Counted from the stretch's first letter, positions 39,666 through 54,673 are shown. The stretch: DNA of 64,000 nt from Lottia gigantea (GCF_000327385.1 NW_008708898.1:2215240-2279239), one strand, 5' to 3'. The notes: generated by a model not told the origin, from the sequence alone. Numbers and translations: made by a program.

Positions 39666-40439
39666 TTCGCCATGTTTTACTCTACACTTGCTATTTTTTT
39701 AACATTTATAAAAAGATAATTTGAAACGAAAAATGGTGTGAATTTAAAAATTGTCCATTCTGAAGTTTCATATTCTGCAACGTATCTATGTTTACATTGC
39801 AGTATTACATTGCAACATATTTGACATGATTATAAAGCTTATATTTAATAAGCCTACGACATATTTTCAGTATAGAATATGCAGTGATATGCACTATTGA
39901 ACACTATATTTTGTTTTTGTTATGTTCATTTCATGCTTTGATACATATTGTTTAGATTTCATTTTTATAAACAACATAAATATACAATCTGTTACTTGGT
40001 ATAAAAAAACACATCAGTCCTTTTCAATGCAATGCATGAGGTATTTGTTAATAAAACACTTTGGATACGTTTATCTAATTTGATTAATAAAAAGTTTTTA
40101 TGGTATTAAATATGGCTGATATATTTGTTGTTTTTGCAGATATATGTGATGATGCTGATTTCTAGTAAATGGAAAGTATATACTGACCTATTTAAAAGAT
40201 CTGAATGCAAAAACGTATGCAGTAAAAACCCAAAATACTCCAATTAGCGTTATTATCGGGCCTCTGAATAAGTAATGCCCAGTTGAGAAGCCCAGTTGCA
40301 GGGGGTATCAGGTGTTAAATAATGTTGAAAAGGAATTTCAAAGTGATTATGAGAAGCTGTCGCTAATTCTTTGTTGATTTGAACACTTTGACTTGACTAC
40401 AGAAGGCAAGTGATATTATTTAAATTAGCCTTAGGCATC

Positions 40440-40975
40440 AATTCAAAGTGAAGTCACACTTCTTTGATGTCGGGTCTTTTATTCAACTTACTGTCATAGT
40501 AAATTTACATCATTTTATTTCCTCCTTCAATATCGGTCGATGTTTCAGAGAAAAAAAAATCGCTTGTTAGATGACGAGGGTTGGCCTAGCTTGGTTAAAT
40601 TTGTATGTGTATGTATTTTATAAAGTTTCCATTCTATAGATGCTAATAATTTGATAATTGATAATTTTCTACATAATGTTCATTATGTTATATAGAATTG
40701 ATAGCTAATTTAATTGTGATGTCAAACTTATTTCTGTGGCTATGTATATAATATTTGGTTTAAACCATAGCTGCTCTGAAACATTTACAATATTGAATCA
40801 TGTAACATATCAATTTCTTTTTTTGTGTCTTACTATTGTCAATTTTGTTATCCACCTATCCTATGTGATTGTCAACTTTTACTTGATGTTGTTAATTTAT
40901 ATTATGTGATTATACTTGTTATTTTATGTATTGCCTGAAATGGTGTAAAATGTTGCATAAAAACATATTTATAAT
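40440..40975 (+). mobile_element. Possible LINE 3' end (C-terminal codons plus 3' UTR)
   Basis: An open frame ends with DDEGWPSLVKFVCVCIL and a stop near 40622, reminiscent of the LxKFVYxxxxxR terminus of CR1/L2-like LINEs. The following about 350 bases end in TGCCTGAAATGGTGTAAAAT, and several blocks align in order with the minus-strand LINE tail at 26727-26890. The 3' UTR relationship is better supported than the coding part. It is probably a 5'-truncated copy of the same family. Confidence 0.4.
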
Positions 40976-43900
40976 ATCATTGATTTTCTTATGGTACAAA
41001 TTCTTTTATATGACACATTAAAAACAACATAAACGATTCAACTTTCATAATGAAATGTATGTTTGAAATTGTAAGAACTTATGTTTTAACTGAGTTAGGT
41101 AATCGGATCGAGTGTAAATAAACACTGTGAAAGATTTTCAAAAATGCGTGAGTGATAACATTCTGATTATTCAATGCTAAATATTGCAGTCATTATTCCA
41201 ACCAATGGTATTTAAACCATAATGACTTATTTATGGTGTTTCTGGAAACCAAAGATATTGAATTACTCGTAATAAGGCAAGCTTTTAGTGGACTATTCTC
41301 GTTTCAATGATTATACTTGCACAAATACTATTTGGTCAATTCGGACGGAAATCGTAGCTGTACAAACAAAACACGTTTGCTGTTTTGAAAGCAGCCAAAA
41401 TCCGGTAACACAACCCATGAAAAAGGCAATTAAAATGTTATTTATAATAGCACATGTGCTGGCTCTGATAAAATGAATGTTAATAATAAAAGGAAATGCA
41501 ATACGACAGTATAATGATATATCCCACGAATTTAACATGTTGAAATATGTTTTACTCTCCAACTGAGCCAACATCTGCTACACTCATCAACTCATTAACG
41601 ACTGCCAATATAGATGACTTTTTCTATGTTGTCTATATTTTAGTTTGAACTCAGTACTTTAAATATACTCATAAAACGCTATGATAAAATAGTGTCAAAT
41701 TTTTTAACACGGTTGTGAAAAACTTTAAATAACGTACGGCAGATGTTTTAAAGATTTCATATTTTTAGATTAGTTCCCACATTAGTATAATATATTTCAA
41801 CAGAGTTCAACTTATTAACCGTTTTATGTTTAGATTTGTCGAGTGAATTTGGTGGTGGTGGATGTTCGGTTTCAACTTATATCTTGACTAGAGATATACA
41901 TAATGTAGATGTATAGATACATTAGTATATCGTAATTCTAACGCTTGATTAGAGGCATTACTGACAAAAAACAGGTTTCACCGAAGTTAACCAAATTTAC
42001 ATAACTACATCTTTATTTACATATTTACACGACTGTTGGCGATGCAGAAACACTAAACATAACAAGCATATAGAAACCTGCAAATATTTCACTGTTATTG
42101 TATCCAAGGAAATTCAACAAAGTGCATCTATCAGATATAAAGATGTTATAAAAGATAAAACAAAACTGTTTAGCTGCAGATACTTTTAAATTTATAGATT
42201 TTGTTTCCACATTAACCTTTGCATAAAGCCTACATAATTTACCAATTTTCCGTTTCAGATATGAATCAATTTGTACCATACATCTAATTTTATTATAGAT
42301 CATTGAGATTGCAGGTTTTGGTGGAATTTTGATAACCAAACTTGTTCGGCATATCTAATGGCAAACTACGATTCTGTAAAAATTAAATTTAAAACCGTTT
42401 GTATCGTTAAAAAAACCATTTGATTTAAATACAATCGACATCAACACCACCAAATGTTATCCAAACACCTGAATCAATAATTTATAAAAAAATTGTTTCT
42501 GAAAAAAGATATGTTATTAGGTTTTTGTTGCTTGTATCGATCAGTTGATTGAAAGTTTGTCACGTTCAGTCAAACTGGTAATAAATTGACAATCACTTCT
42601 ATATTGTTCATTGGTATAACAGACGCCCTGAACCATGAACGCTAATAGAATGCTTTTTGTCTGTATCATCAATACCAATGTTGTTCAACGGTGCGAGTGA
42701 GTTTTAAATGGCGAGATCTAGATAGAACTGTAATACAAGTCTACAAGTTGAATGATTAATGAGTATTTTCTAAAATTGCAGAAAGTGTATTCAGTGATAA
42801 TGCTGATATGTATTTTAAATGTCATTAAATATTTTTTATATGGAAATTATTGTTAAACGTATTGCAGCTTGCTTTGAAATACAATAATTCAAATTCTCGC
42901 GTAAATTAATTTGTCGAGCAGTTTCAAGCTCCACTAAATTGAATCTGTGATCTGCATTGGCTTAAGATAGCATGCGAACTGTTTCGTTGTAAAACTTCCC
43001 TTATGTTGTCCATTTCCTTTTTATCGTGATGTTTCTAAGGATTTTCAAGATTTTAATAATTTGCAGTGAGACGAATTGTATTGTTTCTGAGCAATCCTTT
43101 AATGTCATCTTTATCATTATTTATCTATATTTGTCATTGTGTACTTGTGTCATTAGAAATCTTTCATTGGCGTCCTAAACATGATATACTCGCAAGATTT
43201 ACAGTTATCTAATCATATAATAGCAACATTTAGGTGTTATGTGGGAACTCTCTGATTCTCTGTTGGTGCACTAACATTTCAAATGTGTTTTGATTCAACC
43301 TTGCTGTCCGTTTATAAAATGTCTTGAATCTAAATCAATAAGCACATTTTTCATGGTGTGCAACTCTTGACTCTTCTCTTCAACAATTTACATTGTTATC
43401 ATCAGTGTGAGTTCTTTAATCCATAAATAAATGCTCCAAAGACATTGTTTAGGGCCATATGTTGTTATATTAAAACGCATTAAAGTAAAAACATTAAGAA
43501 AGGGTTAACATCGTTTTAAGTTAAAACTATAATCCATAAACCATTTCAATGACAAAGGGTAAAAAGGTCATCAATTAAGAAAGGCGTTTGTGGTTTTCCG
43601 CCTATCTTGTGACAATATTTAACAAAGGTTTAAGTCTCGGTGATAATTTAACATTCATCAGAGTTAAAGTTGATTTCATTTTAAAACATTTTATGTACAC
43701 CCTGATAAAATAATTCATTAAAACAACCAACTTGATCTAATTAAGGACATTAGACTGGTTTCAACCAGGGATGGTATGTATTCATGATAACCTGACTTGA
43801 AGACTAGCAAACTAATCAATACTGATTGTGGTGTTCTTATAATTTGGTTAAGATGTTGACGGGATTTATTAAAAGTTGTCATTTCTATAGGTGTGAATTC

Positions 43901-46900
43901 CAAGAAATATTAAATATGCATTTATCACCCTAATGTCTTTGTATTTTAAAGCATTTATATTAATCTACTTGTAAATGTCGGTTAAAGATTAATGATACTT
44001 TACATATATTACCCTTTTTTTTCTTAAAGTGGCCATAATTTTAAACTGCAAGTTGCTTAACTGGCTATAAAACCCCAGTTTATTGTGGTAAAAAAAATAA
44101 AAATTTATTATATCAACATGAGGTTTATTTCATCCAGTGTGTGTTTTTATAAAAGCTTTATCAAAGTTGATACAAATTAATGACTATATTAACATGTTGA
44201 ACTTAATATCTTGAAATGTTCGTTATTATCTTTTTTTTTAATGTCGGTCGGTTTAATATGCCACAAGTTAACAACTATCATATTATATAAAATATTCGAT
44301 GGATATATATTTGAGAGATTTGACACAAAAAGATGTGAACCTAGCATACAGTATCATAACCTACAACATTGTTTCACAGTTTAGACAAGAGCGGTTTAGA
44401 GTTAAGTTATAGTGAGAAAATGAAGTTTTACACCTATCATTTTCTTAAATAGACGAGATTACTAACGTCCATCAAAATGATCATAGATATTTAATACCTT
44501 AATCGAAATATTTGTGAAGCAAAGTTGCGATATAGTTCGTCTTCAAAAGCTCAGATAGTTCCAATGCATTATTCGGAACTTTTCTTTTGAGTCTGACGTT
44601 AAACAACAGTACTTATTACACAGACCGAAACATGTCGCTAGGGGTGTCATTACAAGTTTCAATGGGTCAACGGGTAATGGAACAGGACAATGTTTGAACA
44701 TTTTCAACGTCTACCAATCCCCCCCCCCCCCCACTTGTTTTTTTTTTAGAAAAGAGTGGTAAGAGATACTCTCTTATAGAAGCACTGGCCTAGGTCACAA
44801 GTAGGGACATTGGAATACATCAATTTGATAAGAAATTACCTTCTTCTGGAGAGATTTAAAGGAATTGTTTCAGGGAGTTAATAAAAGGGGATCTAATCTA
44901 CCATGGACAAGAACATTACCTAGATATTTATTCACTTTGTAAGCAGTCACCAAACGTTTAGTATAGGTTTAGGGTTTTGGTTAGGGAATTCGTCCTATAG
45001 TTCTATATAAAAGCGTTTGACAATCACAGAGGCATTTTTAGCTGTAGAATTGTAGGTGGTGTTGTTTCTTCTGCTTCTGCATTTTGCTACTATATTTGAT
45101 TATTAAAAATGCAATTAAAGTTACTAACAGACTTATTCCTTTGACAAACAATACTGACTGCTCGGTTATCAATTGATACCATTTTTATCAATTAATGAAG
45201 TGATCCCACAGACAGTATCAGTTTCATCATTTCGGTTATCTTTGTAATAACTTTATATAATGATATTGGCATATGTCGGCATATTATATCTATCACACAT
45301 TCATAATGCAGTTCTGCATGTTCAAACTAGCAGCAGATGTTATGGCGCCTTATGACTATGTTCACCTCTCTGTTAGAAGAGTTAAAGATGGCTGACAAGT
45401 TAGAGAGAAAATGTCAATAAAGAGCGTGGAAATCTAACTGTGTGCTTGAAGCAAATTATAGAATAAATCAACACAGCTTTTAGCAGATTTGTCACGTTGA
45501 AAGGCAGACTCTCATCTCGCTCATAACTGAAGTGTTTTCATATCAGCGGAATAATCGTTAGATTTCAACTGTTTTAATCAGGCTTAATGGTTCTTATATT
45601 TAATTGAATATGGCGAATTTCCAACACTGTTTGAAATCCTTTCAGCTTTACCAACATTGGATCTGTAGACCTTTCAAATAATGATAATGCATGTACTCAA
45701 TTGTTATTATGCTGTTCTGCAGTTTATGTCAGGTTTTGGTAGATATGAAATTCCGATTAGCAAATAACATAAATAGACAATTGATATATTTTCTTTGTTG
45801 GTAATAAGATACCAAGTTACGTTTTTCAGAATAGTAATCGTGCCGTACTCACCCCCCCTCCCCCATCCCCTCTTCCACATTTTGATTTGTGTAAACTATA
45901 CAGCAACGAAACCGCGCTTTCTTTCTTTTATCAATGAAACCTTTTTTTACCCATTTTTGTAAACAGTTCGTACTTACAGGGTAACGTTTTATTCTTTAAT
46001 TACGTACGTTTGTCATATGATACCCATTTAAACATTTTTATCATTGTTCATTTGAAGACGATAACAACCATTTGACTCGTTACGAAACGAACCATTACAG
46101 TCATTCTTACATCCCCTGTGAGAACAATACAGCTATTGTTTACGGCTCTCAATAGACTTTGTTATTATCTACAACTGTTGATTTTGGCAAGTTTTTCAAA
46201 CATCATAAAGTCAATCAAGTTTTAACTAAAGTGTCTTAATCTCCCATCCCTTCCGTTGTTTAGTCTCTTTTATTAGCAAAGGGTTGAATTTGTTTCTGGT
46301 TGACTGCACGGCTGTAATATCGATAAAGTAGAGTCTGAATAGTTTTCACAGCTCGGGGTTAAATCTCCCTGTATTGTCACTTCTTGTTATAAACATGCCA
46401 GTTGGGTGTGAATGACAGTGAAATTTGTAATAAAGGACGAAAGGAATATTTATTAGGTCTTTGATGGGTTCTGTGTGATAATTTGATAATAGAGAAAGCC
46501 GAGGTCTCAAAGGATTTTAATTAATCACAATTACAGTCACTGCTTCATGATTATTTTATTATAGAATTTGTTGGAGAAAATTACATTCGGTTTTCCTTCA
46601 TTGCTGCTACACAAATGACTTTGAAAAATGCCTTGCATTACTTTTAGCCACGAGTTATAGTGTCTCAATCATCTATTTCACCCGTCTCTAAATTAAAAAA
46701 ATGTGCCGTTTTTCGTAAGTGAAATAATTCATGATCACGGCCAGTGTTCGGGTTAGTATGGTTGGGTGTGATTATCGTGGGCTAATAATTCTTAATATCC
46801 CTTTATGAAAAACAACGATTAATTGATTCTGTGCTTTAAAATTATGAACTGTATCAAATCAATCTATATTCGACCTCTCACTCAAGCACATTCAAATTAA

Positions 46901-49476
46901 CTCTGTCCTGGGCTCTACCATAGGGCTCAATGATAGCTTTTGACTGAAAACGTAACAGTCGTTAAATATCCCCAGGGGGGTATTAGTACTGCATATCTCG
47001 AGACATGGCTGCATAACAAAGAACATACTTATACTAAGAATATTAGCCCCAGCCCCCCCCCCCCCCCTCTTTTTATCAGTGTTTTTCAGTAAGTTCGACC
47101 AAGAAAGTGTATAGATAGTCGTTTGACCACGATAGATTTGTTTACAACTGAGACCAGTTTTCTTCTATCGATCTTTAAATGTGTTGACCTTATTAATTCG
47201 ATCAGCGCTGTCGCATAATTTGGACAAAATTTGATACTGAATGCCACAGACAGTCGTAAACATTATGATTTTCGGAAATTGCGCATTTCTGGAAAACCCT
47301 AATTGTTTCACCCCGTTGCGTACTGAATCAACAGATTAAAAGTCCAGTCAAGAAGTGAACTTGTCTTTCTTTCTGTTCGTGTTGATGGTTTTAGTTCTCT
47401 TCAATAGTGACAATAGTAATACAATAGTGGTATTGTTCAAGGAGAGTACTTTGTCTATCGGAAAGCTAAATCAATCTGCCTCAACAATCAATAAAGATGA
47501 CATGAATAGAAATACTATAGCCTTCGTCTTTTCAGCAACAGCGTTATAAAGAACAATTAAGATGATGAAAATGTTTTTAATGGATCCTTTCAAACATATT
47601 GTATGTTATTTGTAGAAATTAAATTTTTAACCATTAAAAGAGAAGACAGACATGAAGTGTTTGTGGTTGATGGTATTTAAATGTGATTTAAATCAATACA
47701 AACAGTATTCTTTATCATATAAGGTTAACTTTTTAATATACTTTTACAATAAAATGTCATTCCCATCCTTTATCTTTCCTATTCTTCGCATAAGAATTGA
47801 CATAAGCAATCGTTCCCCTCTGTTGCATTTAACATAGTTTGTAAAATATCTGTTCGATACAGTTGACACTCTAATTCCCTCTAATGTCTTACACAATTTT
47901 GCATTAACCCTGAACAGAGCAGTTGATGCGGTAAGGATTATCATTCCCCTTTTCTGAACACCTGATGATACGCTGCAACTATGTGTGTCAACTTGGAGTG
48001 TCTACTTTGTACCTTTTAATATTCTATGTCAAGACCTATATTCATTGGGTTCTTCACACTGGCAAATATAAAAGAAATACAAAGAGATATGTTTTAATGG
48101 AGTAATGATAGTCTACAGTATAATCATCGTATTATAACCCTTATTAAATCATTAGGCTGATTTAAACACACTTCAAATATCACCAATTAACACAGTGTAT
48201 ATTAATTGATTTTCCAGCCGGATATTAACAGTAAGTGTTAGATTGTGAATTGAAGAGACGAGAATCAAGAGCATACTGAGAATAAAAATCAATATTAATT
48301 TAGCGAGTAAAGCTCGTCTCAATTTTCCTTCTTATTGACATCAGAAACATGTTTCAACGATCTAACATGTATGTGGTATGGTTTGCGTTGAGGTTTATTC
48401 GATACGTCGTGAGAAGTACATGAGAACCAGAGTACACTAAATAAATATAATCGAATGCACATGATTAGATGTAATCTCTGTACAAGAGCTATTGAATTGA
48501 TAAATACATTTCTCAGAGGAACATATGGTGTTCCAAAACAGTATGGTTTCCTCCTCAACCTAGCTATTATCGTTGAGGATGCGGTCAGAATCACATGCAA
48601 TATATTATTAGCAACTTGCTTAACTTACAAATGTATTGATTCGTATGGATTGACCGCAAGCGTAATTTACGTTTTTCAGAGACATATCAGTAACCTTATA
48701 AAACAAGTTTTTATCGATTTGTATTTAGTCAGTAAGATATACTCATGTAAGTTATGAAAGGAATGCAAGTTATCCAAGAATGCCAATAGCTTTGAGGTCG
48801 AACAGGTATTAAAGTGACGGAAATGCCGATGGTGTGGGTTTTCGTGAGCAATAGTTGATATGTCGGAAAATGCAATTGGTATCTTACTACTATCTTATAT
48901 CTATATAGGACATAAACAACTCAGACCAAATTCGTCCTTGAGGTAGATCTTAGTGTGCGACGTCACCCTTAAACAGACAAATTTAAATCTCCTATAGCAA
49001 GATTAACAAGGTTTCTTCTCCAAAAGGGATTCCAGATTAGGAAACGTAATCCTAGACTTGCATCCGTAATCCAAGAATGATGAAAATAAACCCTTGATTT
49101 ACGTCATGTGTGCTTTCCAATGATATATAGACAGATATATCATCGGTAATCTCATTAAAATGCATTTAGACGCAATGGAATTTTTTAACAGAGATTTTAT
49201 TCCTATATAAATAAAATATGCACATTTATCATGCTTCATGTTTTAAATAAATTACAAAAAAGGCTTGAATGGTTTTCTATTTTCATGAGGAACTGATATC
49301 ATCAATAAATCATTTCTTTGTCTCAGAAATACTCAGATGTGTTTTTCATTTTACAGATATTTTTGTTAGTGTTAGGGTGTATTGAGACGAGTCTAGTATT
49401 TGTTAACAAGGCTAGTTCCACATTGGATTTGAAAGTACTACTTTTATCTGAGATTTTGCTACAGGTTCTACCTTTC
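40976..49476. other. Intergenic DNA, no gene recognised
   Basis: About 8.5 kb of AT-rich DNA. The longest open frame is on the minus strand at 42025-42339 (104 codons), followed about 15 bases after its stop by AATAAAG. I recognise no family, though the arrangement resembles a LINE end. Overlapping antisense frames of 93 and 100 codons at 48319-48757 are also unrecognised. C14 and C15 tracts lie at 44719-44732 and 47053-47067. Confidence 0.55.
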
Positions 49477-49664
49477 TTGTATCATGGAATATTGTAAATG
49501 AAGCGATTTGATTGGATTGTACGCTAGCGAATACAGCAAATCAGAAGCCTCGACAGAATATCTGTTTGAACACAAAACGATCATGTTTATAGTCTTTATG
49601 TCAACGTCATTGGCTGTATTCGCTGGAGGATAATACAATCAAATCGCTGCATTACGTGATACAA
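49477..49664. mobile_element. Foldback / MITE-like element, 188 bp with imperfect terminal inverted repeats
   Basis: The outer ends are TTGTATCA (49477-49484) and its complement TGATACAA (49657-49664). Inside, AGCGATTTGATTG (49502-49514) pairs with CAATCAAATCGCT (49636-49648), and AGCGAATACAGC (49526-49537) pairs with GCTGTATTCGCT (49613-49624). Together these make inverted arms of about 50-60 bp around a 75-bp centre. The size and long arms fit a miniature inverted-repeat transposable element. A clear target duplication was not identified, so the superfamily is open. Confidence 0.75.
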
Positions 49665-52600
49665 AAATATTTGCTGTTGCAATCAAGGTATTAGTACATA
49701 GTTCGTAATAGCTTGACATTGTGAAGTGTTGGTGTCCAACAAACTAGCAGATTGTCAATGAAATGTTTCTCTAATCAGACTGGTTAAAAGCTTGTTCTTT
49801 TACAATTAGCTAATTTCTCATCGTGATCTTTGATACTCACGTAGTTTCTGCAGTAGAAAGAATCTACACAGACACAATCAATAGGCTAGTCGTCAATCTC
49901 TGATTCATAGTTAAATATCATATCTAGACAGTTTTATCAACCACCATTTTTATTTATCGATATTTCCAACTGGTAATATTATTCCTCTTGTTCACCGCAT
50001 AATTACCCACCAATTGATTGTATATTTCCATAAAAAAAACTATTATTAGGACCGACCTATAGAAAATGTCATAGCTGTGCCTATTTGGTGGTGTCTGTGG
50101 TGTCTGTGGTGCATGGGACGTCTGTGGTGCTAGGTGACGGAAATGTGGTGCTAGAAGATTGGAGTGATTTATTCGTCTTTCATTGAACTTCAATGAGCCC
50201 CTTATTTGTTAATAAATAAACCAAATGATACTGTTTTTGTTGTATATATGCAATGAAGATAAACGTTTTATTCCCCATCGAAGAACATTGTATTGCAGTG
50301 TGCAATGAGGACCATTCGGCAAAGGCAGTGGCAATAGACCGACTGCAGGAGCTCTGCAGCGTTCAACTCACCAAGACACTATATGGTTTCTTATTGTTTA
50401 AGGTATAAAGGATATGTCGACAAAGGTTCTGTATCTGATATGACTCCAAAAGACAGTCATTTCAAGCTCGCTTGAATCTGATTTACATACTTGTAATGAT
50501 TAGTTTTCATGTCTTGTCTATCTTCAATGACATTTATCAGAATAAAATGTAATTTAGAAAATAGAGACTAGAAAACGGAACTTGTCATTTTCATGTCAAC
50601 TTCACTATTAGTGATTCTCTAGATAACCTTCAAGTCGAAGCAGTAATTATTATCTTGAAGGCCAGTGATTCTGATCAATCAAATAGTCTGAGCCGGGAAA
50701 CCTCGTGTAATTTTATCTTGACAAGGGTTAAAATCAGGCAAAATCATGAGTATTGGCTGTGGCATTAGCTTTATTTCTCGGAAGGTGTGCATTTTTTGTG
50801 TCACCCAAATATTATTTCTATAAGGCATCCACTATTTCTTAACCGTGTATACGCATATATTTACTATTCGCATTGTGCATTTAAACGCAGATATTTAAGA
50901 CATTTGTAAACTGCACAATTTGTGAGTCATAGACTGTTACAATAAATTCAACTTGCGCAGTAAATTGGATTGTCGTCTGCCTGGTGAGAAGTTGCCGTTT
51001 GCTCTTTGAGAGTCAAGCGAATGTCGAAACTTACCCTCTCCCCAACCAGTCTAAATATGTTGAGATCAATCACAGGAACACCCGAGGTCAATCTACACTT
51101 TGGTTTGTCAACTCACAATCAATATCGAACACGTCTAAGGCTGCATGAACACATTGTTTTTTCTTCAATTTTTCAGGATAGTAATGACAATGCCATATTA
51201 TTGTGACATATACATTATGTAATTAATAATCCGCTACATTGCGTTAATTATCCTTTTACACGTGTGCAATAACAAAATATTTGCGGTCGAAATGCCCTGG
51301 TAATTATGGTGGCCATATTGAAAGTTGTGGTCAAATTAATCATTATTTTGTGGGAGGTCAAGCAGTGTCACTCTGTGGTCAGTGTATTCAGGCATATTGA
51401 TTAATCATGTCGTGTCTAGTCGCTTTATAATATCATCTAGAAGTATGCTTTAATAATACTGGAGGGATTTATTACCATTATTATAGGTCTGCTATAGAAT
51501 ATCAAATACTGTTAGTGTTATTCATTTAATATTATAAATGTAATCATTACATTCTTTACATACGTGGTGCTTCTCGAATCAAAATTGGAAGAAGGCTCAA
51601 GGACTTCTCCACAATAAAAATTTTAAATAAAGTAAAAAAAAGGTAGGCTAATATGAACCAATTCATTTCCAACTAAATCCAGCAGGTCTTGATCCCAGTG
51701 GTTATGATGGGAATATAGATTACAGCTCTTGAATTGGCAATAAGAAACAAAAGGTTAACAGAAATGCAACAAGAATGTTCTGTTATTTAGTGGTCTACAT
51801 CTTTTGGATTAATTATTCAAACGATTCAGTCTGTAAATCACGTTCTTGTGATCATATTATTGTTTATCATTCTTTATGCATAAAACTTTGTCCATTAAAA
51901 GTCTAATGAATACTTATGAGGGTAATAGGAAATTATTCAATCGCAATGTATTTTATAAGCAGTTATTATGAAATATAATCTAATTTGAAAACAAAGATCT
52001 ATGGGCCTTTGAACACATGTCTTTATATTATAGTTTAATCAACTTGTGAATTTAGTTGAAACAACGTTTTACATAGTGGTAATCAAATGAATTCCAGACG
52101 AAGAGATAACTGATCTGATAATAACATTGAATTGAAGACCATCATATTAACAGGATTTCAAGCATCGGTTATATCAGCCGGAGGATCTTAATAATCTAAA
52201 AAAATAAACAACGTTGCGTCAATTTACATTGTGATGATAAGAGTAGTAATATTCAGTTAAAGTTCTTTACAATGAAAATTACATTAACAAAATATGGATC
52301 ACTATCATTGAATCAGCAAGATATTTAGAAACTGAATCCATTTCAATAATGTACATTGCATTGGTATGCATTCGAGACAACAGAGCTGCTAGGAAAGTGA
52401 AATTCTGTTTGTCTTCATATCGGAGATCATAGGAAATAACAGGATTACAGCGATTGATTGTATCAGCCAGGAAATCTAGAAACAGCAACACCATCTTTAT
52501 TACATTATATTACTTCATCATAGTGTATAATTAATGATTGTCATACTAATTATAATCTTAACCTAAATTATCCCTACACCATATCTATACAAACCCTCGG

Positions 52601-54673
52601 GGTGGTCAACAATCCTTTTCCACCCCTCGGGCTTTTCATCTCAATCCCAAATGGTTCAATCGAAATTTCTTGTCTGTCGAGTAGTAGGAGGTGCAATTAG
52701 TTTTGTTCTACAGCAATAACCACCACGAGCAAAACTCTCAGGACTTCATTCGTGAGCTCAGGTGGTCCAATACATCTCAGATACATTTCTATTGTGATTG
52801 TGAAACTTTTTCCTATTCACCATATTCAAAATAGTTTTCAACCCACTTACGTTCAACAATCAAAAGGCGTATAAGAGTTTATTTCACGATATTATTCATT
52901 GCCAAGATTGTAGAAAAGAGCGTGAATTATGAACATTGAAATAAGATTTATAACTGTAATGGTTTATGTATCATTTTTAGAAGACTATTAACCGACTAAA
53001 CCCTGTTTAAAAGAAATAGTATATGTTCTTGCCCCAAGGTAATTCACCACCACTTAATTCCTATCATAAATAAACATATTGACTTTCTAAAAGTTATTAT
53101 CATAAAACGAAAGATAATTTTAAATGTGTTGTCCACCCCTAACATTGCTCCAAAGAGACAAAGACTTCAAAAAATAATCCATTTAACTTCCACGGTGACT
53201 TTTGTTATCCTTTAAATAACTCAAGTTAATTTCAAATCATCTAATCTAAAATAAAACATAGCAAATCGTAGATAATTTCAACTCATCACATGCATTAAAT
53301 CACATCTTAACGGCAGAGTGAAATCTAATTCTCTTTGTTGAATTGAAGAATGCAATAACATGCTATCAGTTTGAAATACGTGCAGAAAATACGGTGAATA
53401 TCGACTAAATATTTCCCACTTTGTGTTCTTTACATTAACTGACAAAGGCTAGGATTGAAGAACAAATATCTCTTTAACTTGAAGGCTTTCACCATAACAA
53501 ATTGATTTGTTTTCTTTCACTCCAATCTCACGACAAAATTGTGTATCTTAAAGATGTTATAAGAGTATTATTTTACAGGATATAATGTAGTTAGATGATA
53601 ATCATAAATACTTACCATTTATAAAGATTTTAGACTCATTTTTGTAGAATTTTTAAATAAAATTGTAGGTTATCTTCAAGATTTTGAGGCTGGTGTTTAT
53701 ATTTAAATCTGAAAAAAAAAATGAATTGTGAAACTGTTAGGAGTGTAATTGTATCGAAACGTTATAAGTTAAGTTAAAAAGTGTTTACTTATGGTTAAAG
53801 TTACTAATGTTAAAAATGGAGAGTATATTAATTCCTAATTAATGCTCTTAATGGGTATCGTGAAAGATTAATCATATAATATAAAGTTAATTTTTTCACT
53901 GAGAAATCTATTTTCTTTCTACATATCTAATGTTATCATACGTATGTCTTTGGTATGTTAACTGTGCCTTCATAACCTTCGTTTTTTGTAATATGAAGCA
54001 CTGCCAATTGATATACACACAGTTATGTATTATAAGTATTTCATTAGCAAATGAAAAATGTGTCCAATTTACTCCTATACCCCTGCATGTGTTTCGATAG
54101 ATAATAAGACATTGTTTTGTTAATCTGAACATCACGATCTCCATCCCATCTCCATACCTGGTCTTATTACCATTATCATATTTTACAAATGATTATATAT
54201 AAAAACCATTTTGTTTTGTTTGACGTGAAACCAGGAATGTGGTGATATCTTTACAAACTTATATAGGTTTTCCCCGTCAATAATCTTAACAGTTTTATGC
54301 TTTGTTATATTATATAGATTATGATATAGATGTAAGATAAGTATGTTGGTTTTTTAACACATTATAACAGTGGACTATTATTCTGAACATATTATGTGCG
54401 GTCTCAATAATCTTTATTTCATTTAATTTATGTCTTTAAAAACTTGAAAATTTTATTTACCATCGAGAACAATTAAGACAAATATAACTGAATGAAGTCA
54501 AAAATAATTGTATTCAGGGATCCCAGTATCGAACTAATACAAAAGATCAGGTGAGGGTCACATGTGGGGGTAAAGGGGAGAGTTTACCGCTTAACGGTGC
54601 TTTGAAAGTCATCTCCTATAATATATCTTTTCATCCCTTAAACCAAATTCTTAGTGTTTTATCACCCCCCCGT
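49665..54673. other. Intergenic DNA, no gene recognised
   Basis: AT-rich sequence with no recognisable product. A short GGTGTCTGTGGTG tandem is at about 50091-50150. A GC-richer patch at 52590-52640 holds two CCCTCGGG strings and a 7-bp inverted repeat (GGGGTGG/CCACCCC), possibly the remains of a repeat. Confidence 0.55.

Noticed and set aside
47355-47549. Signal-peptide-like frame (NLSFFLFVLMVLVLF)
   Set aside because: It starts with GTG, has no upstream gene signals and matches nothing; hydrophobic runs are common in translated T-rich DNA.
48319-48757. Overlapping antisense frames of 93 and 100 codons
   Set aside because: Neither product is recognised and there are no splice, promoter or poly(A) signals in a consistent arrangement; frames this long occur by chance in a 64-kb window.
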